Part shown: positions 35,336 through 45,400 of the stretch, piece by piece
Position numbering within the stretch: the stretch's first letter is position 1
Layout: each line of letters begins with the position of its first letter
NCBI GenBank assembly: GCA_025350965.1
Contig: JANXWV010000119.1
Location: 36,077 to 100,076 of the forward strand
DNA from: Rhizobacter sp.
GTDB taxonomy: Bacteria > Pseudomonadota > Gammaproteobacteria > Burkholderiales > Burkholderiaceae_C
Direction of reading: 5' to 3'
DNA: 64,000 nucleotides
Notes under the pieces: generated by a model
The model's database searches: none
Seen by the model: the letters and a program-made list of their open reading frames with translations, nothing else
Told to the model about the DNA's origin: nothing
Program-made: the position numbers and the translations under genes

Positions 35336-35420
35336 CCATCGGTTCAACGCGAGCGGCTGTTCGCCACCGTCCAGTCGTACGGCGTGAAGCGCAGCGCGTA
35401 GTCGAGCGGCGCTGCTTGCC

Positions 35421-35657
35421 GTGTCGCACCAGGCCTGGTACGCGGCAGTGAACGCGCTGTTCGACCCGTTCAAGAAATTCACCGCCGACGACCGCGTGAT
35501 TCCTGCTGCGGGCAAAGACCGCATCCTCGGCGCCATCCACACCTGCCCGACCATGGGCGAGGCCAACAAGTCCGCCACCGGCAACTGGAAACGCGCGCAC
35601 GCGCCGCAGTGGGCGCTGGCATGTGCCGACCGGTTCCATGCGTGGCGGCGGGGGTAG
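35421..35657 (+). CDS. Small hypothetical protein, possibly a gene remnant
   Basis: The 78-codon frame starts at GTG 35421 (MSHQAWYAAVNALFDPFKKF) and has amino-acid composition of a real protein (ADDRVIPAAGKDRILGAIHTCP, GNWKRAHAPQWALACADRFHAW) rather than an Arg/Pro-rich shadow. I do not recognise it. No good ribosome site precedes it and the upstream 85 bp look degraded, so it may be the surviving 3' part of a longer gene. Confidence 0.4.
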   Translation: MSHQAWYAAVNALFDPFKKFTADDRVIPAAGKDRILGAIHTCPTMGEANKSATGNWKRAHAPQWALACADRFHAWRRG

Positions 35658-35666
35658 GCCGCTGGG

Positions 35667-35864
35667 TCAGTGGTGGTCGTCTTCGCGTTGACGCCGAACG
35701 ACGAGGATGTTGACCGTGGCTTGGCCCTCGATCTCATAGAGGGCGACACAGCCCGACCCTCGGCACGGCACGACCAGTTCGCGCACGAACGGGCTTTGAA
35801 GAACGGGCTTTGAAGAGCGGGCTTTGAAGTCACGCATCACCCGAGGCCTCGCGCAGGTCGGCAT
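35667..35864 (-). pseudogene. Truncated RelE/ParE-family toxin remnant
   Basis: The last 40 residues (VRELVVPCRGSGCVALYEIEGQATVNILVVRRQREDDHH) match the C-terminal half of ParE/RelE toxins (VRELVVPxGxxGYVxLYxIxxxxVxILAVRHQREDDY). The preceding segment (FKARSSKPVLQSPF) is encoded by a 14-bp tandem repeat and does not resemble ParE, and the N-terminal helix pair is missing. No antitoxin gene is adjacent. I read it as a damaged toxin gene whose 5' end was replaced by repeat expansion. Confidence 0.6.
35790..35831. repeat. 14-bp tandem repeat, three copies
   Basis: CGGGCTTTGAAGAA, CGGGCTTTGAAGAG and CGGGCTTTGAAGTC follow one another without spacing. As 14 is not a multiple of three, each gain or loss of a unit changes the reading frame of the ParE-like remnant it sits in. 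Confidence 0.8.
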
Positions 35865-35870
35865 CGGCTC

Positions 35871-36857
35871 TCAATCGAACACTGGCACAACGTCGTCCTT
35901 CAGCCGGCCGCGCGCATGCTCGTAGTCGGGCAGCACCGAGCGCACCACGTCCCAGAAGCGCGGGCTGTGGTTCATCTCGCGCAGGTGCGCGAGTTCGTGG
36001 GCCACCACGTAGTCGATGGTCGACATCGTGAAGTGAATGAGCCGCCAGTTCAGGCGGATCGAGCCATCAGCGCTGGCGCTGCCCCAGCGGGTTTGCGCTG
36101 ACGACAAACTGAGCCGTGTGTAGCGCACGCCGAGCTGCGCGGTGAAGTGCTGGCAGCGCTCTTCGAACACGCGCCGCGCCTGGCGCTGCAGCCAGCTCTG
36201 CACGCTGTCGCGGATCTGCGCGGCGGTCGCCGTGTGCGGCAAGCCGATGTGCAGCGTGAGGCGCGGCATGCCGGGCAGCGCGGCGGCGTCGGTGTTCAGC
36301 AACGCACCACCTTTCGTGGTGCCGGCGCGCGGGTCGAGCACCACGATCACAGGCTCGCCGAGGAAGGGGATCTGCGTGCCGTCGCGCCAGTCGACCTTCG
36401 CGGCCTGCAGGCGTTGCGCACGCTCCTGCTGCTCGGCGAGCTTGCGCAGGATCCACGCGCCCTTCTCGCGGAGTGCACTCTCGACGTCGCCGATGCCGAC
36501 CCACTTCGGCGCGTTCACGCTGAGGCCGTCGACGCCGACGATGAAGCCGATGCTGCGGCGCTTGGAGCGCTTGAATTCATAGGCCACGAGGTGGTCGCGC
36601 AGGACGATCTCGCGCGCGGCCTGCGGGTGGCGGAAAACGGCGGGGGCGAGCACGCTGTACAAGGTGGCGGAGGGGCCTGGGTTTGTTTGCGACTCGGGAG
36701 CCGCTGGCGGTTGCGTCGCCTGCCAGACGGGCGCTCGCGGCCGGGGTTGCGCCACCAGCACGTCGACTGCAACGGCAGCCGGTAGGGCGGCCGGCGCCGG
36801 CGCGTCACCGAACAGCTGCAGCTGCGAGGCGTCGGGGGCGGCGGCACGGCGCGTCAT
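35871..36857 (-). CDS. YgjP/WLM-type zinc metallopeptidase-like protein (DUF45)
   Basis: The 328-residue protein has a variable Pro/Ala-rich N-terminal third and a conserved C-terminal domain with RSKRRSIGFIVGVDGLSVNAPKWV, TRWGSASADGSIRLNWRLIHF and the zinc motif VAHELAHLREMNHSPRFW (HExxH plus a downstream His). This is the YgjP family, of uncertain role; E. coli YgjP has been reported to act on UTP, while the fold is that of minigluzincins. It lies 11 bp after plsC on the same strand, the usual place in this Burkholderiales block. Confidence 0.9.
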   Translation of the reverse strand: MTRRAAAPDASQLQLFGDAPAPAALPAAVAVDVLVAQPRPRAPVWQATQPPAAPESQTNPGPSATLYSVLAPAVFRHPQAAREIVLRDHLVAYEFKRSKRRSIGFIVGVDGLSVNAPKWVGIGDVESALREKGAWILRKLAEQQERAQRLQAAKVDWRDGTQIPFLGEPVIVVLDPRAGTTKGGALLNTDAAALPGMPRLTLHIGLPHTATAAQIRDSVQSWLQRQARRVFEERCQHFTAQLGVRYTRLSLSSAQTRWGSASADGSIRLNWRLIHFTMSTIDYVVAHELAHLREMNHSPRFWDVVRSVLPDYEHARGRLKDDVVPVFD

Positions 36858-36868
36858 GGGCGCGGAGT

Positions 36869-37674
36869 TTAGCGGGGCGCTCCGCTCGTGCTGGCGTTGG
36901 CGCTGGCGTTGGCGCCGGTGCCGGTGCCGGTGCCGGTACCGCTGTAGGCCTCAGGGTCGAGGCGGTGCATTTCGGCTTCGATCCAGGCCTCCACCTCGCG
37001 CATCAGCTCGTCGGGCTCGCGGCCCGTGGTGGGGATGGGGTGGCCGATGGACACGTCGATCACTCCCGGGCGCAGCACGAAGCTCTTGCGCGGCCAGCAG
37101 CGCGCCGAGGTCACGGCAATGGGCACCACCGGCCGCCCGGTGGTGATGGCCAGCCGCGTGCCGCCGCTCTTGTAGGTGCCGCGCCCGCCGCGGGCCGCGC
37201 GCGTGCCTTCGGGAAACATGATGACCCAGTGGCCCTTGTCCATGAAGCGCTTGCCCTGCTCGGCCACCAGGTTCCAGGCCTGCGCGCGCTTGCTGCGGTC
37301 GATGTGGATCATGTCCATGCGCGCCATGGCCCAGCCGAAGAACGGGATGTAGAGCAGCTCGCGCTTGAACACGTAGCAAAGCGGGTGCGGCATGAGGCCG
37401 GGGAAGGCGAAGGTCTCCCAGGTCGACTGGTGTTTGGGCAGCAGCACCACCGGTGAGTCGGGCAGGCGCTCGAAGCCATGCAGCCGCGCATGCACGCCGC
37501 AAATCACCTTCGCGCCCCAGATGCTGGTGCGCAGCCAGCCCACGCACATCCAGTAGACGGTGTCGCCACGCACGAAGATGGAAACCAGCAGCACGGCCAA
37601 TGCCCACGGCACGACGGTGACCGCCATGAACAGCACGAACAGAACCGAGCGAATGGGGTTGAAGAAGGCGCGCA

Positions 37675-37675
<1 letters not shown>
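36869..37675 (-). CDS. plsC: 1-acyl-sn-glycerol-3-phosphate acyltransferase (PlsC-like)
   Basis: The 268-residue inner-membrane enzyme is read from ATG 37675, which overlaps the gmhB stop; the track ORF adds out-of-gene residues. It has an N-terminal helix (SVLFVLFMAVTVVPWALAVLLVSIFV), the acyltransferase block LLPKHQSTWETF, GWAMARMDMIHIDR, VIMFPEGTR and RPVVPIAVTSA. The catalytic HX4D is HX4E here (HQSTWE), which I recall as normal in the betaproteobacterial subfamily. It acylates lysophosphatidate in phospholipid synthesis. The C-terminal tail GTGTGTGTGANASANAS is encoded by hexamer repeats. Confidence 0.92.
36891..36938. repeat. Short tandem repeats in the plsC 3' end
   Basis: Two copies of CTGGCGTTGGCG and four of CCGGTG (the last ending in A) run together and encode the Gly-Thr/Ala-Asn-Ala-Ser tail. 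Units of 12 and 6 bp keep the frame, so length changes would only vary the tail. Confidence 0.7.
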
Positions 37676-38288
<613 letters not shown>

Positions 38289-38292
<4 letters not shown>

Positions 38293-38357
38293 GTTTGGGA
38301 CTCTTTGACGACCGCCGAAGCAGCGTGGATGACGTGCTCGAGTTGTTCGCGCGTCAT
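38289..38357 (-). other. 22-codon mini-ORF overlapping the gmhB start
   Basis: MTREQLEHVIHAASAVVKESQT ends in TGA interlocked with the gmhB ATG (ATGA). It could be a translational-coupling leader, or the surviving start of a DUF6036/nucleotidyltransferase-like gene, whose N-termini look like MTREQLxHxxxAA. The sequence is too short to decide. Confidence 0.25.
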
Positions 38358-38450
38358 GTGCGACGTGCCTCGCGCAAGAGTTCGCGGCGCGGCAAGAAGA
38401 CCTCGATTCGTCGCTGGCGATCCATGGTCGCGATTATCGGGTTTGCCGTG

Positions 38451-40568
38451 TCAACTCGCGAGCTTGGACAGGTCGGCCACCCGATTCATCGCGGCGTGCA
38501 GCATGGCGAGCAAGCCGAGGCGGTTGGTGCGCAGCGCCGGGTCTTCGGCGTTGACCATCACGGTGTCGAAGAAGGCGTCGACCGGCGCCTTCAATGCGGC
38601 GAGCGTCTTGAGCGAGCCGGCGTAGTCGCCGCCTTCGTACTGCGCATCGGCCTGTGGGCCGAGCATCTTCAACGCGCTGGCCAGCGCCTGCTCGGCGGGC
38701 TCGTGCAGCAACTCGGCGGACACGTTGGCCACCATCGGGTCGCTACTCTTCTTCAGGATGTTGGTCACGCGCTTGTTCGCGGCCGCCAGCGAGGCGGCTT
38801 CGGGCAGGGCGGCGAAGGCACGCACTGCATCCATGCGCTGGCGCACGTCGGCCAGGTGCTGCGGCTTCAGCGACAGCACGGCGTCGACCTCTTGGGCGCT
38901 GAAGCCTTCGTCGCGCAGCGTCACGGCCAGGCGGTCGAGCACGAAGGCGCCGAGTTCGGCACGCGGGTCGTGCGACAGCAGGCCGGCGAACGTGGGCACG
39001 GCGATTTCGATCAGCTGGTTCAGGCCCAGGGGAAGGCGCTTTTCGACCAGCAGGCGGATCACGCCGAGCGCGTGGCGGCGCAGGGCGAACGGGTCCTTGT
39101 CGCCGGTGGGCAACTGGCCGATGCCGAACATGCCGACCAGGGTTTCGAGCTTGTCGGCCAAGGCCACCACCTCACCCACCGGGCCGCGCGGCAAGGCGTC
39201 GCCAGCGAAGCGCGGTTTGTAGTGGTCTTCGATGGCCCAGGCCACGTCGGCGGCGATGCCTTCGTGCTGTGCGTAGTAGCGGCCCATCGTGCCTTGAAGC
39301 TCAGGGAACTCGCCGACCATGTCGGACACGAGGTCGGCCTTCGCCAGGGTTGCAGCGTGGGCCGCCGAGGCCGCGAGCGCGTCCCCGCCGATGGCCGCTC
39401 CGATGTGGCGTGCAATCGCCGCCACGCGCACTGAGCGCGCACCCAGGCTCCCGAGCTTGCCGTGATAGACCACCTTGTCGAGCCCCGCCAGGCGCGACTC
39501 CAACGTGCGCTTGCGGTCCTGGTCGAAGAAGAACTTCGCATCCGCCAGCCGTGGTCGGACCACGCGCTCGTTGCCCTCGATCACGCGGCTCGCATCAGGC
39601 GGGGTGATGTTGCTGACGACGAGGAACTGGTTCGTGAGCGCGCCGGCGGCGTCGAGCAGCGGGAAGTACTTCTGGTTCGCCTTCATCGTGAGGATCAGGC
39701 ACTCTTGCGGCACGCTCAGGAACTCGGCCTCGAAGCGGCACAGCAGCACGTTGGGGCGCTCGACGAGTGCAGTGACTTCGTCGAGCAAGGCGTCGTCATG
39801 GATGGGCGTGAGGCGGGGGCCTGCCGTGGCGGCCACAGCGGCCAGCTGGCGCACGATCTCGGCGCGGCGCGCGGCGAAGCTGGCGATCACCGCGCCGTCT
39901 GCTTCGAGGCGCTGCGCGTACTCGTCGGCATGCGCGAGTTCGATGCGGTCAAGGCGCGCTTCGAACCGGTGGCCGTGCGTTATGCGGCCTGCGGTGAGAC
40001 CGAGCGCGTGCACCCGCACCACGTCGGCGCCGTAGAGTGCCACGAGGCCATGCGCAGGGCGAACAAAGTTCACGGTGGTCCAGCCATCGGCCAGTTGGTA
40101 CTGCATGACCTTCGGGATAGGCAGCTTGGCGATGGCCTGTTCGAGTGCCTTCTGCAAGCCCTCGGCGAGCGTGGCGCCCTTGACCCGGCTGTCGAGGAAA
40201 AGCGCCTCGGCCTTGCCGTCCATCTGGCGCTTGAGGTGCGGCACGGCTGATGCATCAGCGCCCACGCTGGCGAGCTTTTTCAGCAGCGCCGGCGTGGCCT
40301 GCCCGTCCGCGGTCAACCCGACGCTCACCGGCATTAGCTTGTTCGACTGCGCCTTGTCGGCCGCTTGCCTGCTCACGGCGCTCACGTGCGCTGCTAACCG
40401 CCGCGGTGACGCGTAGCCTTGTGAGTAGTTCCCAGGTTCCGCCAACCCACAGTGTTGAAGTTCGGCATGGAGCACGTTGGCGAACGCAATGCCCAAGAAC
40501 TGCAACACCTTCGGAGGCAGCTCTTCAACAAACAACTCGACAAGAAGATTTTGGGTCGTCATCGTCAT
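38451..40568 (-). CDS. glyS: Glycyl-tRNA synthetase beta subunit
   Basis: The 705-residue protein begins [26 protein letters not shown], the standard GlyS N-terminus, and contains [46 protein letters not shown] and a C-terminal anticodon-binding DALR-like region ([24 protein letters not shown]). With GlyQ it forms the heterotetrameric bacterial GlyRS that charges tRNA-Gly. It overlaps the glyQ stop by 4 bp. Length is normal for the family. Confidence 0.98.
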   Translation of the reverse strand: MTMTTQNLLVELFVEELPPKVLQFLGIAFANVLHAELQHCGLAEPGNYSQGYASPRRLAAHVSAVSRQAADKAQSNKLMPVSVGLTADGQATPALLKKLASVGADASAVPHLKRQMDGKAEALFLDSRVKGATLAEGLQKALEQAIAKLPIPKVMQYQLADGWTTVNFVRPAHGLVALYGADVVRVHALGLTAGRITHGHRFEARLDRIELAHADEYAQRLEADGAVIASFAARRAEIVRQLAAVAATAGPRLTPIHDDALLDEVTALVERPNVLLCRFEAEFLSVPQECLILTMKANQKYFPLLDAAGALTNQFLVVSNITPPDASRVIEGNERVVRPRLADAKFFFDQDRKRTLESRLAGLDKVVYHGKLGSLGARSVRVAAIARHIGAAIGGDALAASAAHAATLAKADLVSDMVGEFPELQGTMGRYYAQHEGIAADVAWAIEDHYKPRFAGDALPRGPVGEVVALADKLETLVGMFGIGQLPTGDKDPFALRRHALGVIRLLVEKRLPLGLNQLIEIAVPTFAGLLSHDPRAELGAFVLDRLAVTLRDEGFSAQEVDAVLSLKPQHLADVRQRMDAVRAFAALPEAASLAAANKRVTNILKKSSDPMVANVSAELLHEPAEQALASALKMLGPQADAQYEGGDYAGSLKTLAALKAPVDAFFDTVMVNAEDPALRTNRLGLLAMLHAAMNRVADLSKLAS

Positions 40569-41482
40569 GCCGCCTTCTTCGCAATCTGCGCCGCAACTTC
40601 ATCGGCCCACGCCTTCGGCGCCATCGGGAAGCCGAGCCGCGCGCGGCTGTCGAGGTAGCTCTGCGCCACGGCCCGCGCAAGGTTGCGGATGCGGCCGATG
40701 TAGGCGGCCCGCTCGGTCACGCTGATGGCACCGCGCGCGTCGAGCAGGTTGAAGCTGTGGCCGGCCTTCAGCAACTGCTCGTAGGCCGGCAGCGCGAGCT
40801 GTTGTTCCATCAAATGCTTGGACTGCTTCTCGTGCGCAGTGAATGCAAGGAGCAGGAACTCCACGTCGCTGTGCTCGAAGTTGTAGGTGCTCTGCTCGAC
40901 CTCGTTCTGCTTGTAGACATCACCGTAGGTCAACCCTTGCGTCCACGTCAGGTCGTAGACGTTGTCCACGCCTTGCAGGTACATGGCCAGCCGCTCCAGG
41001 CCGTAGGTGATCTCGCCGGTGATGGGCTTGCAGTCGATGCCGCCGACCTGCTGGAAGTAGGTGAACTGCGTCACCTCCATGCCGTTCAGCCAAACCTCCC
41101 ACCCCAGGCCCCAGCAGCCGAGCGTGGGATTCTCCCAGTCGTCTTCGACGAAGCGGATGTCGTTCTGCTTCAGGTCGAAGCCCAACGAAGTGAGCGAGCC
41201 GAGGTAGAGCTCCAGGATGTTCGCCGGCGCGGGCTTCAACACCACCTGGTATTGGTAGTAGTGCTGCAGGCGGTTCGGGTTCTGGCCGTAGCGCCCGTCT
41301 TTCGGCCGGCGGCTCGGCTGCACGTATGCCGCCTTCCAGGGCTCGGGCCCGAGCGCGCGCAGGAAGGTGGCCGTGTGGCTGGTGCCCGCGCCCACTTCCA
41401 TGTCGTAGGGCTGGAGCAGCGCACAGCCCTGGCGGGCCCAGTAGTCCTGCAGCGTGAGGATGATTTGCTGGAAGCTGAGCAT
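40565..41482 (-). CDS. glyQ: Glycyl-tRNA synthetase alpha subunit
   Basis: The 305-residue class II synthetase subunit starts [49 protein letters not shown], typical of GlyQ. It has the characteristic segments [45 protein letters not shown] and [20 protein letters not shown]. It carries the aminoacylation active site, while GlyS provides tRNA recognition. It is the upstream partner in glyQS, with a 4-bp overlap, and lies 79 bp downstream of lnt. Confidence 0.98.
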   Translation of the reverse strand: MLSFQQIILTLQDYWARQGCALLQPYDMEVGAGTSHTATFLRALGPEPWKAAYVQPSRRPKDGRYGQNPNRLQHYYQYQVVLKPAPANILELYLGSLTSLGFDLKQNDIRFVEDDWENPTLGCWGLGWEVWLNGMEVTQFTYFQQVGGIDCKPITGEITYGLERLAMYLQGVDNVYDLTWTQGLTYGDVYKQNEVEQSTYNFEHSDVEFLLLAFTAHEKQSKHLMEQQLALPAYEQLLKAGHSFNLLDARGAISVTERAAYIGRIRNLARAVAQSYLDSRARLGFPMAPKAWADEVAAQIAKKAA

Positions 41483-41561
41483 GGGCGGGTGGCAGGTGAG
41501 CGCCGAAGCGGGCGTGACAGGTTGTGCTGCGAATTTTAGGGGCGCGCCGGGGGCGGGGCCG

Positions 41562-43094
41562 TCAGCGCGTTGGCAAGCGGGGCCGCTTCACGGCGGCACA
41601 GGCCGCAACGATCACCATCGCGAGCACCAGCAGCGGCCACAAGCCGAAGCGCTGTGCCCACTGTGCGAACGGCGTCAGGCCGGTGCGGCCCTGCACGGTG
41701 GCGATGAGCACGCCCTGCGTGAACGGCGCGAGGCTCGCGTCAACCCGGCCGGTGTGGTCGATCGCGACCGTGGCGCCGGTGTTCGTGGCGCGCAGCATGG
41801 GGCGCTGGAACTCGAGGGTGCGCATGCGCGAGATCTGCAGGTGCTGGTGCACGGCGATGGTGTCGCCGAACCAGCCGATGTTGCTGATGTTGGCGAAGAT
41901 CGTGGGCGCCGCCTCGGTGCTGGTGAAGCGGGCTGCGAGCTCTTCGCCGAACAGGTCTTCGTAGCAAATGTTTGCGGCGATGCGCTCGCCTTTCACGTCG
42001 AACGGCGGCGCGCTGACAGACCCGCGGTTGAAGTCGCCCAGCGGAATGTTCATCAACTCGGTGAACCACCGGAAGCCGGTGGGAATGAACTCGCCGAACG
42101 GCACCAGGTGGTGCTTGTCGTAGCGGTAGAAGCCGCCGGGCAGCGTGGCTGTGGCGGTGCTGAGGCCGGCTGCCGAGTTCGTGTAGCCGTGCTCCTCGTC
42201 GCCCAGCGGCAGGCCGATCAACGCGGCGCGGCCGGGCTGGCGGAAGTGCTGCAGCAGCTCTTGCCAGTAGCCGGGGTCGAGCTGGCTCGGGAGCAGCGGG
42301 ATCACGGTCTCGGGCGCCAGCACGAGGTCGGCATCGGCCGCCAGCAGGTGTTCGCGCGCCCACGCCAGCGCCTTGGGCATCAGTTCCAGCGCGAACTTCT
42401 CGTCTTGCGCCACGTTGCCTTGCAGCAGCGCTACGCGCAAGGTGCCGCTCGGCTGCGTGAAGCTGCCGGGGCCGATCAGGGGCGTGGCCGCGAGCACGGC
42501 CAACACCGCCGCCAGCGCGATCGCACGCGAGCGCCGCGGCCGCGCCAGCACCGGCCACGCCGCGAGTGCTGCCACCATGAAGCCGATGCCATATGCGCCG
42601 ACCCACGGGGCGAATGCGGCGAGCGGCCCGTCCACTTGCGCGTAGCCGCTCGCGACCCACGGAAAGCCGGTGAAGATCACGCCGCGCGCCATTTCCGCCA
42701 GCAGCCAGAGCGCCGCGAAGAGCAGCGCGTCACGCCAGCCACAGCCACTGCGCCAACGCGCGAACAGCGCCATGCCGAGTGCCAGGTACAGCGCGAGGAA
42801 CGCGCTGAGCAGGGCAATGGCCAGCACCGTCAGCCATGCCGGCAGGCCACCGTAGTCGTGCATGCTGATGAAGAGCCACCAGGTGCCCGCACCGAACCAC
42901 GCCGTGCCGAATGCCAGGCCCAGCCCGCCGGCACGCCACACCCGTGCGCGCCGCACCCGCCACACGAGCAAGGCGATCACCACGATTTGCAGCGGCCACG
43001 CGAGCGGGCGAACGAACGCCAGGCTGTGCAGCGCGCCGAGCCCGAGCGCGAACGCCAGCTCCGCCGCGAGCGGCCAGCGGCGCTCCTCGCGCAT
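41562..43094 (-). CDS. lnt: Apolipoprotein N-acyltransferase
   Basis: The 510-residue inner-membrane protein has an N-terminal block of six or so helices and a periplasmic nitrilase-like domain. The catalytic triad is visible: Glu in [12 protein letters not shown], Lys in [14 protein letters not shown] and Cys in NICYEDLF. Lnt adds the third acyl chain to lipoproteins, and so serves the two lipoproteins seen in this window as well. Its ATG overlaps the corC stop, matching the corC-lnt pairing common in Proteobacteria. Confidence 0.97.
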   Translation of the reverse strand: MREERRWPLAAELAFALGLGALHSLAFVRPLAWPLQIVVIALLVWRVRRARVWRAGGLGLAFGTAWFGAGTWWLFISMHDYGGLPAWLTVLAIALLSAFLALYLALGMALFARWRSGCGWRDALLFAALWLLAEMARGVIFTGFPWVASGYAQVDGPLAAFAPWVGAYGIGFMVAALAAWPVLARPRRSRAIALAAVLAVLAATPLIGPGSFTQPSGTLRVALLQGNVAQDEKFALELMPKALAWAREHLLAADADLVLAPETVIPLLPSQLDPGYWQELLQHFRQPGRAALIGLPLGDEEHGYTNSAAGLSTATATLPGGFYRYDKHHLVPFGEFIPTGFRWFTELMNIPLGDFNRGSVSAPPFDVKGERIAANICYEDLFGEELAARFTSTEAAPTIFANISNIGWFGDTIAVHQHLQISRMRTLEFQRPMLRATNTGATVAIDHTGRVDASLAPFTQGVLIATVQGRTGLTPFAQWAQRFGLWPLLVLAMVIVAACAAVKRPRLPTR

Positions 43095-43987
43095 CAGATG
43101 TCTTGGGCGCCGGCCACGAACTCGGGGGCGCGCGTGACCTTGAACCAGCGCACCGCCCCGCCGCGCGTGAGCATCACCGAGAACACCAGCGCACCGATGG
43201 TCACCGACTCGCCGCGCCGTGGCACGCGGCCCAGCTCGTGGGCGACGAGGCCGCCGATGCTGTCGAATTCATCGTGCGCGAACGCGGTGCCGAAGGTCTC
43301 GTTCACGGCCGTGATGTCCACATCGCCCGCGACGCGCTGGCTGCCATCAGCCAGGGTGTAGATGCCCGACTCGCCGTCCTTGTCGTCGAATTCGTCTTCG
43401 ATCTCGCCAACGATCTCTTCCAGAACGTCTTCGATGGTGATGAGCCCGGCCGTGCTGCCGAACTCATCGATCACGATGGCGAGGTGGTTGCGGTTCGAGC
43501 GGAAGTCTCTGAGCAACTCGTTCAAGCCCTTCGACTCCGGCACGAACACCGCCGGGCGCAGCAGCGTGCGCAGGTTCAGGTCGGGCGAGCGCTGCAGCTT
43601 GAGCAGGTCTTTGGCCATCAGGATGCCGATGACGTTCTCGCGCCGGCTCTCGTAGACCGGGAAGCGCGTGTGGCCGGTTGCGATGACGCTGTGCAACAGG
43701 TCGTCGTAAGCCGCGTCGATGTCGAGCTGGTCCATGCGGCCGGCGGGCACCATCACGTCGCCGGCCGTCATGTCGGCCATGCGGATCACGCCTTCGAGCA
43801 TCATGCGCGACTCGGGCGCGATCAGCTCGCGCTGCTCGGCGTCGGCCAGCGACTCCATCAACTCGTCGCGCGAGTCGGGGCCCGGAGAGACCAGCTCGAT
43901 CAGCTTCTGGAACAGCGTGCGCTTGTCGGCCGGCGCCGGGGGCTTGCCGCCACCGCGTTGAGGGCGGCCGGGGTGGGGGTCGGACAT
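43094..43987 (-). CDS. corC: CorC/HlyC-type CBS-domain protein (magnesium/cobalt efflux)
   Basis: The 297-residue protein is read from ATG 43987 (MSDPHPGRPQRGGG); the track ORF extends too far upstream. It has two CBS domains (about 70-190; GDVMVPAGRMDQLDID, TRFPVYESRRENVIGILMAKDLL, HLAIVIDEFGSTAGLITIEDVLEEIVGEIEDE) and a C-terminal CorC_HlyC domain (ADGSQRVAGDVDITAVNE...FDSIGGLVAHELGRVPRRGE). It lacks the DUF21 membrane domain, as CorC proper does. It is implicated in Mg/Co efflux and is normally joined to lnt. Confidence 0.95.
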   Translation of the reverse strand: MSDPHPGRPQRGGGKPPAPADKRTLFQKLIELVSPGPDSRDELMESLADAEQRELIAPESRMMLEGVIRMADMTAGDVMVPAGRMDQLDIDAAYDDLLHSVIATGHTRFPVYESRRENVIGILMAKDLLKLQRSPDLNLRTLLRPAVFVPESKGLNELLRDFRSNRNHLAIVIDEFGSTAGLITIEDVLEEIVGEIEDEFDDKDGESGIYTLADGSQRVAGDVDITAVNETFGTAFAHDEFDSIGGLVAHELGRVPRRGESVTIGALVFSVMLTRGGAVRWFKVTRAPEFVAGAQDI

Positions 43988-44197
43988 CGCACGGGATGCG
44001 CGGCGGGGGCGGGCGCGGAGTTCAGTGGGAATCAAGCTTAACCGAAGCGCTGCGGGGCGCCGGCGCACCTGTGCACTGCGCGGCTTGACACATCTGCTAC
44101 CTTGAACGAGAGTCATCGACCCCCATTTGCGTGGGCTTGCCCGTGCGACACACCTCTACCGCACACCCCCGCGAACCCCTTCAAGGCAGCAACCCTC

Positions 44198-45253
44198 ATG
44201 GCACTGATCCCCGCCACCATCCTCACCGGCTTTCTCGGCTCCGGCAAGACCACGCTGCTCAAGCGCGTGCTGACCGAGGCCCACGGCCAGAAGATCGCCG
44301 TGATCGAGAACGAGTTCGGCGACGAGAACATCGACAACGAAATACTCGTGCAAGACAGCCGCGAGCAGATCATCCAGCTCAACAACGGCTGCGTGTGCTG
44401 CTCGATTCGCGAAGACCTGCGCACCACCTTGTCCGACCTGGCCGAGAAGAAGCGCAAGGGCGAGTTCGACTTCGACCGCGTCGTGATCGAGACCACCGGC
44501 CTCGCCGACCCCGGCCCGGTAGCGCAGACCTTCTTCATGGACGACGAAATCGCCGAAAGCTACCTGCTCGACTCGATCCTGACGCTGGTCGATGCGGTGC
44601 ACGGCGACCAGCAGCTGAACGACCGCCAGGAGGCACGGCGCCAGATCGGCTTTGCCGATCAGATCTTCATCAGCAAGACCGATCTCGCGAGTGCCGACAG
44701 CGTTGACGCGCTGATCCACCGAGTCAAGCACATGAACCCGCGCGCGCCGCTGACCAAGGTGAACTTCGGCGAGGTGCCGATCGCGTCGGTGTTCGACCTG
44801 AAGGGCTTCAACCTGAATGCCAAGCTCGATATCGACCCCGAGTTCCTGAACGCCGACCCGCACGCCGGCCACGACCACGGCAAACACGACGGCCACGAGG
44901 GGCACGACCACGCGCCCGGTGAACACTGCGACCACCCGCACCACCACGTGCACGACGACGACGTCAAGTCCTTCGTGTTCCGCTCCGACAAGGCCTTCAA
45001 CCCGGCCAAGCTCGAAGACTTCCTGGGGGCCATCGTCCAGGTCTACGGCCCGAAGATGCTGCGCTACAAGGGCGTTCTGAACATGAAGGGGAGCGACCGC
45101 AAGGTCATCTTCCAGGGCGTGCACCAGTTGATGGGCAGCGACCTGGGCCCGAAGTGGGCGCCAGGCGAGAAAAAGACCAGCAAGATGGTGTTCATCGGCC
45201 TGGACCTGCCGCGCGACGTGTTCCTGCAAGGGCTCGAAGGCTGCCTCGTCTGA
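44198..45253 (+). CDS. COG0523-family metallochaperone GTPase (CobW/ZinT-partner type)
   Basis: The 351-residue G3E GTPase is read from ATG 44198 (MALIPATILTGFLGSGKTTLLKR); the track start adds 32 unlikely residues. Walker A is GFLGSGKTT, the metal-binding CxCC motif is GCVCCSI, and a His/Asp-rich linker (HDHGKHDGHEGHDH, DHPHHHVHDDD) precedes the C-terminal CobW_C domain. Such proteins deliver zinc or another metal under limitation. It lies upstream of a DksA that has lost most zinc ligands; a COG0523-DksA pairing is known in zinc-starvation loci. I found no Zur-like palindrome in its leader. Confidence 0.92.
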   Translation: MALIPATILTGFLGSGKTTLLKRVLTEAHGQKIAVIENEFGDENIDNEILVQDSREQIIQLNNGCVCCSIREDLRTTLSDLAEKKRKGEFDFDRVVIETTGLADPGPVAQTFFMDDEIAESYLLDSILTLVDAVHGDQQLNDRQEARRQIGFADQIFISKTDLASADSVDALIHRVKHMNPRAPLTKVNFGEVPIASVFDLKGFNLNAKLDIDPEFLNADPHAGHDHGKHDGHEGHDHAPGEHCDHPHHHVHDDDVKSFVFRSDKAFNPAKLEDFLGAIVQVYGPKMLRYKGVLNMKGSDRKVIFQGVHQLMGSDLGPKWAPGEKKTSKMVFIGLDLPRDVFLQGLEGCLV

Positions 45254-45313
45254 CTGCCGGGGGCGGGGCCGGCAACGTGAAGTTTTCCCGGTTCAGGCCG
45301 GGCACAACGTGAC

Positions 45314-45319
45314 TACAAT
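45314..45319 (+). promoter_or_regulatory. Possible -10 element of the dksA promoter
   Basis: TACAAT in GTGACTACAATCC lies about 80 bp before the GTG start of dksA. A matching -35 is weak (GTTCAG 17 bp upstream). The only other candidate, TATAAC at 45374, has a poorly placed TTGCGC. Tentative. Confidence 0.3.
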
Positions 45320-45400
45320 CCGCGGCTGCCAAAACCGCGGCGCCAGCCTTGCGCCCCGCCCTGAAGCACAGGGTATAACCGCCGATGCGAGGAGACTCCT

